From Cycas panzhihuaensis (lineage: Eukaryota; Cycadophyta), in the NCBI GenBank assembly GCA_023213395.1, contig CM041465.1, positions 17,422,001 through 17,486,000 of the forward strand: 64,000 nucleotides of DNA, read 5' to 3'. Under the pieces are notes generated by a model that had not been told where the DNA came from, ran no database searches, and worked only from the letters and a program-made list of their open reading frames with translations. Positions within the stretch are counted from its first letter, which is position 1. Each line of letters starts with the position of its first letter. The position numbers were made by a program, and so were the translations under genes. Positions 56,590 to 64,000 of the stretch are shown here, one piece after another.

Positions 56590-57000
56590 ATAATGTAATG
56601 AACAACATAGAGTATGCACATAGAGGTCAAAAATATTTCTACTTCATGACGCTGAATAGTAATGAGATAATGGTATGTCAGTGCAAACCTCCTAAGGATG
56701 GTAGCCCTGGTTGTGGGGATGAATACATGCTTAGTATTAAATGTGTGCCTGGCACATGTCCTTGTGGTGATCTGTGTTCTAATCAGAGGTTCCAAAGGAG
56801 ATCATATGCAAAGGTTGGGTTGATCCATTGTGGAAAGAAGGGTTTTGGGTTGCAAACTCTTGAGGATGTTCCAACTATAACTTTTATCATAGAATACATA
56901 CGAGAGGTATTAGAAATACAGGAACATAAAGCCTGCCAAAGGGAGTATGCAGTTAGAGGTGATAATGTGAGTTGTGATTGTGATAAATGGCTATGTTAGG
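56590..57000 (+). pseudogene. Rearranged ASHH2-type histone methyltransferase fragment
   Basis: It matches the AWS and start of the SET domain of plant ASHH2/SDG8 histone H3 lysine methyltransferases. The Cys-rich AWS reads VCQCKPPKDGSPGCGDE, KCVPGTCPCGDLCSNQRF, then CGKKGFGLQTLEDV, FIIEYIREVLE and QREYAVRG. The piece that should follow, EYAHRGQKYFYFMTLNSNEI, lies before the AWS instead (56608-56666). There is no intron within the fragment. A few residues are missing after GCGDE, and the catalytic NHSC part is absent. After AVRG the sequence is unrelated. It cannot be functional. Confidence 0.8.
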
Positions 57001-57725
57001 CATGGCTACGTGAGACGTAGATGATGATGAATAACAATCACTGAATTGAGAAGATCTACGGAGACAGGAAATACACATACATACTTACAGTCTTAAATCA
57101 CTTCATGATCTAGATTCATTGAATAATAAAGTTTAATGTTTAGACAATCTTGCCCCACTTGCTTAGTTAATGCTAGTTTCTCTGAATCTTTATGAGTGTC
57201 CCATGACCATGGTTGCAAAGTATAGGGCTAAGTTTTCGATGTAATTAAATCTTTAAAGTATTTGGGTAAAGTGGACGCCAAGGGAAATGGACGGCCAAAA
57301 ACTAACGAAGAGGATGACGACAAGGATGACTGTTGAATATGATGAAGAAACTAATGATGTAAGTTAAGTGACTTCAATGCAGATCAAGTCTATAATTATT
57401 TCAAGGTACTGGCAAAAGATTAGATGGATGGAAGATAGGCATACAATGATCAATAATAATCTGGAGCAGAAACTGAGGGAAGTATTAAATACTATTATTA
57501 CAAGAACACGATCAAGTAGTAGATATAACTAAAATTTCAAGTAATTTTAGTGCAATTGAGAGATAGAGAGAAAGAAAATAAAAATAAGAAATAAAATAAA
57601 GTTTACTGATGATAAAGTACCTTTGATTGGGTAGAAGTAGAGAAGCACAGACAGTATCGATGGCTCTCAATCTTATAGCTTGTAAACCACGTCAAAATTT
57701 GCGTATGCCACTGAGATTCTTCAGA
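57001..57725. other. Unassigned DNA between ASHH2 fragment and LTR
   Basis: AT-rich. On the - strand it would be the leader of the element whose PBS is at 57731. On the + strand a 33-codon acidic stretch ends at 57336 (VDAKGNGRPKTNEEDDDKDD). I recognise no gene. Confidence 0.4.
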
Positions 57726-57730
57726 CCTCA

Positions 57731-57741
57731 CTCTGATACCA
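57731..57741 (-). other. Primer binding site of a short-LTR element
   Basis: TGGTATCAGAG on the - strand, immediately after the LTR end, is the initiator-Met tRNA type. Confidence 0.8.
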
Positions 57742-57977
57742 TGTAAGAATCTGCAACTCAAATAACCAGTGAAAACTCTAGGATTAAAAACAATATCGTG
57801 AGATACCTTCTATTCAAAATTGAAGATAATACAAAGTATAATGTATTTAAATCGTCATAAATTCACGAGTAAACAATTATTTGTAAGCTAACCATTAACA
57901 ACTAGCATATGTATTACAAGTCATAACCATTATAAGCCAACCACTAACAAATGTACATTACAAATTATTTTCTAACA
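57742..57977 (-). repeat. 236-bp LTR, copia- or TRIM-like
   Basis: On the - strand it starts TGTTAGAAAATAATTTG and ends GATTCTTACA directly before the PBS. It is inserted in the T4 gag. The five bases beyond its start are CTGCC (57978-57982); no matching duplication or partner LTR was found to the left within the window, so the element is truncated or rearranged. Confidence 0.7.
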
Positions 57978-60130
57978 CTGCCTAGGAGAGGAATCACGAG
58001 GAGGGGTAGGTTTGGGATATTACACCTGGCATTGTGAGTCCTCATAGAAGTAATCATCATGGATATAATACCACTTCTTTTCCAAGGAAGGTTTGGTCTT
58101 CTTAGCTTAAGAGAAGTGTTTTTATCCTTAAGAGGTGCTGCTTCAAAGGCCTGGTGGATAGGTCTATGGGAGTTTGGTGGTGAAGGAGGAGCTTGGAGCT
58201 TGAGCTCCTTCATCATACATTTGAAAGAACATATGGTAGAAGTCAAAGGATCTAAAGTCTTCTCTATCAAGTGGGTAGAAGACTTTTAAGGTTATTGGGG
58301 TCTTATGTCATGTGACAAAGGGGGTGCCTCTTATTATTATGATAGTTTAGGAGGTTTCTTGAGACCTGCTTAGATCTCAATAGCATCAAGGGCCAAGTAT
58401 TTAGCTATGGTAGAATCACACATTATTGCCCCTATTTTGAGGACTTCAATGTGCACCTTAGGATGTAGGGCATTCATAAAGGTATCCATCTTCAACTCTT
58501 CAGGCAATGGAACCTTCATAGAGTGAAGAATGTAATGAAAGTGCTTAACAAAGTCATGGTTCATCTCTTCATGACCTTGTTTAAGTGAAAGAAAAGACTT
58601 CATTCCACTCTCAAAAGGATGACTGATGTCAAAATAGTTAACAAACTCATCGATGAGCTACTAGAATAAATGGATAGAGTGGGTAGGGAGGCAATAAAAC
58701 CATTTAAGGGTATTTGCCTACAAGGAACATAAAAAAAAATTCGTTAAAATATGGTCATAAGCCCAATAATTAATACATGCCATAGAGAAACTCCTAACAT
58801 GTTTGGTTAGGTCTTGTGATGAGGTCCCATCAAACTTGGGTACCTTAGGAGGATGAGGTGGCAAGTTGGTCCTTAATGCCTTGATGGATAAAGGAGTTGA
58901 CCTATAGTTAATGAAGGGGTGGACCCTTGGTTGAGCCAATGGGTTGATGAGAGAAGAAGAAGGAGGTGGGCATAGATACCCAAATCCCCCTTGAGAGGTT
59001 TAACTAAAGGTAGGATATGGATTCCCTCCTACTTGATGGGAGGGAACCACTCCCAATGAGAAGGGGCTAGAAGAGAGGTGAATAGGTAAGAGGGACCTAC
59101 TCCCCCTTGAGGATATGCCCCTTATTGAGAGGGGACTTAAGGAAAGGAGCCTTGAGGAGGTATCAATCCACCTTGTGAAGGCATTGCATGTGAGATGGAA
59201 CATGAGGATGGAATGAACGAGTGTAGAATGGGGTTTTGCCCATATGGGCCACCTGTAGGATGTGTGATACCATATAGGTAGAGGGAGCCCACCCTATAAA
59301 TGGGAATGGGATTTCCCTTTCTATGCCCCTATGGTTGGGAAGTATCTCCTAGGGGTAGGTAAAGAGAAGGATCCCTAAATTGAGGTTGAGGAGGTGTGGG
59401 GATATATCCCACATGGCTTAAAAGAAGGAGACATGAAGGTCCCCTAGGTCAGGTAAGAGAAGGATGAACCATAATTGGTTGAGGCATGGTTATTAAACTA
59501 GGAGGAGGTATACTAAACCTGACTTAGAAGGTGAGTATACCTTGGGTGGTCCCTAAAGTATGAGAGTACACAAGGAAGAAGAGATAACAGGGGATGGACC
59601 TATCGTGGACATCAATGTGGAGTGGGAGGAATGATGAGGTGCAAATGAGGAAGAAGGAGGCACTACACTATGTAGGATGATTTCCAACCACTTTGGGGGT
59701 AGTTGGAGGCTTGCAGCCTAGAAACATTGGTGGAACACTTCAACAATATCCATGGGAGGGGTTCTTACTTATTCATATGAGGTAGAGGGATCCTCACACA
59801 AAGTATACCCCACAGGTCAATCTTTATGGGTATTCTCACTGAGGTGGTGGTATCCCATAGAAGATGATATACCCACATCATGTATGGGGAGATGATGGAG
59901 ACTCAGGTTCTCCTGATCACCAAGATAAAAGATAGGGTCATCACCCTCTTAGGTAAGACCCTAGAAGGAAGTTTAGGGTTGTTGTTAGGCTTTGGAAGTG
60001 TAGGCATGGTAGGCCCATTCTGAAGAATATCCTTCCATAGCCAAATCAGAATTGGATAAGGGAATGGGAGAATAAGGGGGTTCTTCCAAAGAAGGAGGGA
60101 GACCTCGTAGAGAATGAGAGAATCATTGCA
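57978..60130 (-). pseudogene. T4 gag (broken)
   Basis: Open pieces on the - strand: 59203-59000 (Ser-rich N-terminal part), 58939-58718 (RVHPFINYRSTPLSIKALRT, PKVPKFDGTSSQDLTKH), 58603-58370 (GHEEMNHDFVKHFHYILHSM, PEELKMDTFMNALHPKVHI) and 58270-57978 (TLDPLTSTICSFKCMMKELK, and the altered Cys/His cluster near 58060). Same gag as T2 and T3. Confidence 0.78.
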
Positions 60131-60276
60131 TTCAAGTTTGTATAAGGACTTTAGAAGTGAGAAATGTAAGGGGAGTAAAAGATGTTAGGGGTTGCCTAAT
60201 GAATCTAGAAAGAAATGCCAAAAGAGAAGGGCAACACTAACACAAAAGAAATCAGAATCATTTCCTTACTAACAGG

Positions 60277-60294
60277 TCCTTAGTGTAGTCGCTA
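60277..60294 (-). other. T4 primer binding site
   Basis: On the - strand CTAGCGACTACACTAAGGAC follows the LTR end CTTCCA. It is the Tat type with G-to-A changes. Confidence 0.65.
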
Positions 60295-60295
60295 G

Positions 60296-63200
60296 TGGAA
60301 GCACACCTTAGGGGGGTCACTAAAGATAAGGATACTTAAGCTAACACTATCTCTATATTAGGGTCTTAAGGGTCCTTAAGGAAGGGGATAGGTCACCCAC
60401 AAAGGGTGTCTATGCATCAGAACGTAGGTTCGGCGACCCATAAATAGCGCACAAGACCTTCCTTTTTGACATGCACCTTCTAAGAGCTAGGTTAGGCAAG
60501 GACATCTTTAGTTTATCGAGTATCCTAGGAGACGACTCTCCTATCCTAATGGTAGAAGGAAGGAGAGAAAAAGCCCTCTTTTAGGGAAGAGGTGAAGGAG
60601 AAAGGATAGGCCCTAACGAGGTAGGAACTTATGGAATGAGTAAAGGAAATGGTTGGTTGAGCAGTGTGGAAGGGATTTGGTGTGTGTAAGGACCAAATCC
60701 AAGAAGGAGGTCTAATAGAAAGTTTTGTTTGAGGTCATCTAAAGGAGATGCCTCTAGGGTTAGAGCAAAGAATAAAGGTTTCTCAACTCTGTTAAGAGTT
60801 CTAGATAATGTCTTTTATCTTGGTTATGGGGTGGTATGGTATAAAAACCTAAGATGTTGATACTAAAAAGAATATAACCTAATAAGAATACTATCTCTCT
60901 CTCTCTCTCTCTTTTCTATCCTTACTCTCTCTCCCTTTATTGATAGAAGATTAATTTAAAGGAAAAAAGGGGTGCAAGGGAGAGAAAGAACACAAGCGAT
61001 ATAAGTAATCTTTCCTAGTAATGCAAGAAAAAAGAGTAGCATTCCCAACCAAACCACACTTTCCTAATTTTACCCCTATATTCATGCATTCATGTGGAAT
61101 GCAAAGGGAGTGTAGTAGGAAAAGGAAAGTCCTTTGGTAAGTTTGTTTGCTTTCCTCCTAAGAGGAGAAATAAGAAGCATACTTATTTAAACTACACTTT
61201 TATATTCATGCAAATGGAGAAGAAGAGCAAGATCTTTATGTGTTTATGAAGGGTGATGATGCAAGTATAAGTATGCTACTTTTATGTTTTCCTTTGGTGA
61301 ATGTAAGTATACAAGCAAGGAATTGTGATCTACGTGCAGACTTAAGAAAGTTCCTTTTAGGAAAGAAGGGGTAAAAACTAAGGAAGAAAGAGGGAGAGAA
61401 GAGTTGAAGTGGGTGCACCTAGGAGTAAACTGGTTGGTGAAGCGTCGTTCTCCCTCCTTCTCACTTTCCCTTTACCCATCACCTCATGCTCTAAGTCATG
61501 GCAGGTGTTATGGATGAAATCATAAGTGGGGCTCCTTTACCTTCCCTGAAGTATATTATGAAGAGACAAGAAGCTCAAAAGGAAGATTCAAAAAAACATA
61601 AATGCAAGAAGATGAACGTACCTCTTAATTATAACACAATCCAGCTTGCTTAAGAAGACTGTTGTTTCTTGTATGAATAAAACCCTTCAATAACAAATAG
61701 GTACATGCATGTGCATGTATATATTTCCATGTGTGTGTGTTCCTTACTAAATTGGGATCAAAGTTTGCTTTATACTTTGAAAAAAAGGAATAAGATGATG
61801 CATAATTTTCCTTATGTACAATAGTGTTTCATAGGAATTTTTTGGGAAATAAAGGGGATTTGAGAGTAAAGAAAATGATAGCCTTAGAATGGATAGCTCC
61901 CTTAAATAGACCACATCCTATGTGCTTGGGTGCTACAAGAGCAGGTTAGGTGAGGATTGAAAGCTTCAAGCAATCGAAAACCAAAACAACTTACAAGAAG
62001 TACCAAGTGATACAAGAAGTTGTAAAAGTCACAAATGCTGCAAATGTTACAAAAGTTGTGAATGCTGTAACTTTTGAAAAATATGTAAAGAGGATGTAAA
62101 TACCATGAAAAGAAAGGTATATGAGGGATATTTCTACTAAATAATATGTATATGGGCTAAGTGAAAGTGTCACAAGTGTTGCAAATCAAGAATGAGACCC
62201 TTACCCAAGAGGATTTCCTGGCCTATATAGCAAATATGATGTAGGAAACTTTGAGAAGTAGGGGGCTGCCATGGAGGATATAGCCTTAGGAGTTAGAAAT
62301 CTATCCATTATCTCCTCTTCTCCTTCTCTAGGGTATCCAAAAATCCATTTATCTACACCACGGAGGACCCAAGTGGTTTGAAGGTGTAACTAATGAAGGG
62401 AGGAAGGGTTTACCTTCCTTTGGCTAGCAAAAAGGAAGAAAAAATATATGCTAAAATATATAGTAAATGAAGCTACAGAATAAAACACACTTGTTGAATA
62501 AGAAAATAGGAAAAATAGACCTATTTATAGCCATAAAACTAAAGCAAAATAGGTGTTACCTCATGAGCAAATAAGGAGAGCTAGGAATCCCACTAACTAG
62601 GTGAAGAAGGGACTCTTTGGAGGCGAGAAAGAGACTCAAAGCCTTGGAATCCTAATGTCGTTGCTATAGTGATCACGAGAGAGGAAGAACCTATTGAGGG
62701 AGGTCTAGTTCACACCTGCATATTAGGTTTTTTCCCTTTTAGAAGAAGAGTATGAGAAGATGGATGAAAAATATAGAAGAGAAGCATTTTTTCTTTCATT
62801 GGAGAGTCAAGAGAGGTAAAATGAACTTGGATTTGGGTTTTTATGTCCCAATTAGGGTTTTCTAGGTGGAAAATATCACTCTTCCACATGTTAGTTTTGA
62901 ATTAAATGTGAAACTAACCATTGTGAGGCTTCAAAAGTCAATACACTATCGCCTTTTGACAAACTTCACAGTACCACGATGTTTATCACAATACTATGAA
63001 TATTGTCACAGTACAAACTAAACATAAGGAAAAAATTAAAAAATGAAAAAAAAAAGAGCCTAAGAGACCCCTAAAATATGAGTCCCAAGGTGTAAAATCA
63101 TGGTTTGTTGGACTAGTAAGGGTTCTAAAGGACCTTTAGGTAGTGGTGGGGCCTCTTAAATATACAAAAGGGTGCAAAAGAGGCCCCAATGAGGGATATA

Positions 63201-63562
63201 AAAATATACATGAAGGTAATCAAGCCAAAGTGATGTATTAGAAATCATGTATGATGATAAACATAGGAAAAACATGGGTTTCAAGGGCCCACAAGTATCC
63301 AAGAGTGCTAAGAGGGTATCACAAGGAGTTGTGTGGTGCCATAGGACCATGGTCTTGAGTTGTCATAAGCTGGATCACATTCACAAGCATAGAATAGGTA
63401 GGAAAACTAAGCATTACAATTATCTATATAACAATGTCTCACCAAATGTAACCATAAAGCATCTCTCTAAATCATGAAATGAATGAGGAGAAGGGGTGGA
63501 GATATATACTTGTGCTTACCTAAGAGGCACTATCCACATCTATTCCTAGTAGCCAGGAAATA
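60296..63562 (-). repeat. T4 5' LTR (about 3.27 kb)
   Basis: It is homologous to the T1/T2 LTRs in reverse. On the - strand it starts TATTTCCTGGCTAC, carries GGTACTGTGAAGTTTGTC-type motifs near 62960-63020 and a TTTGGGTTTT remnant near 62835, then (CT/GA)n at 60895-60912, and ends TGTGCTTCCA. Confidence 0.75.
60895..60912 (-). repeat. (CT)n microsatellite in the T4 LTR
   Basis: Nine CT units, at the same LTR position as the (GA)n tract of T1 (opposite orientation). Confidence 0.75.
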
Positions 63563-63792
63563 CGAACCATCTCTATGCATCGTACAAATAAATATACTAC
63601 ATAATAAACAAAATACTAGCATCATGGACATATAATAGCATCATCATGTATTAAAATGGGATACCAATGGGTCCCTTATCTATATATATATATAATCATA
63701 TGGTACATCAGAATCATAGGGTACATCATCTAGGTAGTATACCTCAGGAAGCCAAAATCCTTACAGGGAGGAGCACAATTATATGTCTACAT
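63563..63792 (+). mobile_element. T5: fragment of a Tat-like element 3' region
   Basis: It aligns with T1 16450-16722 and T2 10440-10690 (spacer and end of the antisense ORF), ending GTCTACAT where T1 continues ATGGTGTG. It continues presumably beyond the insertion at 63793. Confidence 0.7.
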
Positions 63793-63988
63793 TGTTAGAT
63801 AATATGACAACAATGTTTTGGAGGCTAAAATTTTGACAGGTTGGTAATGTAATTTCCCCTCCAAACTTCCGCGAGGGGTTCTAAGGGGGGTGGGAGACCC
63901 CCTTAGTTGGGGGGATGCAGGGGCAGTTGGAACACCCACTGCAAAGAGGGTGTTTAGGGCCAATAGCCCCTGACCCAAAAATCTAACA
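63793..63988 (+). repeat. 196-bp LTR-like element with TGTTAGAT/ATCTAACA ends
   Basis: The 8-bp ends are inverted copies. It contains a GC-rich hairpin (CTAAGGGGG 63881-63889, CCCCCTTAG 63898-63906) and five G-runs between 63875 and 63923. The left flank is TACAT and the right flank CTGAA, so it is not a solo LTR with a clean duplication. It is probably the first LTR of an element that runs out of the window. No PBS is seen in the remaining 12 bases. Confidence 0.55.
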
Positions 63989-64000
63989 CTGAAAAGCATA

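Larger units (their letters stand above)
57978..63562 (-). mobile_element. T4: truncated Tat-like element (LTR and gag)
   Basis: 5' LTR 63562-60296, PBS about 60294-60277, gag down to 57978, where another element's LTR begins. Protease, pol and the 3' LTR are missing. The gag is closest to T3. Its LTR start abuts + strand Tat 3' sequence (T5), so T4 is itself nested in a relative in the opposite orientation. Confidence 0.78.

Noticed and set aside
56571-56795. - strand open frame over the ASHH2-like fragment
   Set aside because: It is a shadow of the + strand coding sequence, which has clear domain similarity.
63793-63988. Solo LTR with target duplication
   Set aside because: The flanks TACAT and CTGAA do not match, and the interrupted Tat sequence does not resume before the window ends.
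1-64000. CRISPR arrays, operons, ribosome binding sites, phage or plasmid features
   Set aside because: There are no regular short repeats with spacers and no bacterial-type gene arrangement; all evidence is for a plant nuclear repeat region.

Overview
The window is plant nuclear DNA, and almost all of it is nested, decayed LTR retrotransposons. I see no intact host gene, tRNA, rRNA or bacterial-type feature. The element lineages (Tat-like with an antisense plant-mobile-domain ORF, Athila-like, chromovirus with a chromodomain-like tail, Ty1/copia), LTRs of about 3 kb, insertion inside insertion, and decay dominated by C-to-T type changes all point to a seed plant with a large, methylated genome. 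A gymnosperm is plausible but not shown. The only host-gene trace is a rearranged fragment resembling an ASHH2-type histone methyltransferase.

Layout. Bases 1-325 are unassigned T-rich DNA. From about 326 runs a + strand Tat-like element (T1): RT, RNase H and the first half of integrase to 2891; the rest of integrase, an antisense plant-mobile-domain ORF and a second, archaeal-type RNase H at 15466-20905; and an LTR split between 20906-21081 and 38354-41350. Inside its integrase gene sits T2 (2892-15465, TSD ACATC), a relative with 3.1-kb LTRs that keeps gag and protease but has lost RT, RNase H and integrase. Inside T1's LTR sits an Athila-like element on the - strand (21082-38353, TSD GTTTG/GTTTA). 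Its own integrase is split by a chromovirus (C1, 24499-31228, TSD ATGGG), probably the youngest insertion. The order of events is T1, then T2 and the Athila-like element, then C1.

To the right, 41352-43504 holds a second PBS-like site, a long hairpin and a 5'-truncated LTR that leads into T3 (+ strand, gag to RT, ending at 48382). There a second chromovirus copy (C2, - strand) begins. It is cut in gag near 53335 and followed by a head-to-head inverted pair of Ty1/copia fragments (53345-56537), the ASHH2-like fragment (56590-57000), unassigned DNA, and a 236-bp LTR with an initiator-Met tRNA binding site (57742-57977). From 57978 to 63562 lies T4, a - strand Tat copy with LTR and gag only. It is inserted in another + strand Tat copy (T5), which is in turn interrupted at 63793 by a short TGTTAGAT...ATCTAACA LTR-like sequence.

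The points most worth a second look are: a poly(A)-signal hairpin shared by LTRs of two lineages; gag-like modules between protease and RT in the Athila-like element; the T1 3' module (antisense plant-mobile-domain ORF, own TATA region, second RNase H); the circularly permuted ASHH2-like fragment; the copia palindrome; and an LTR that has a polypurine tract before it and a primer site after it.
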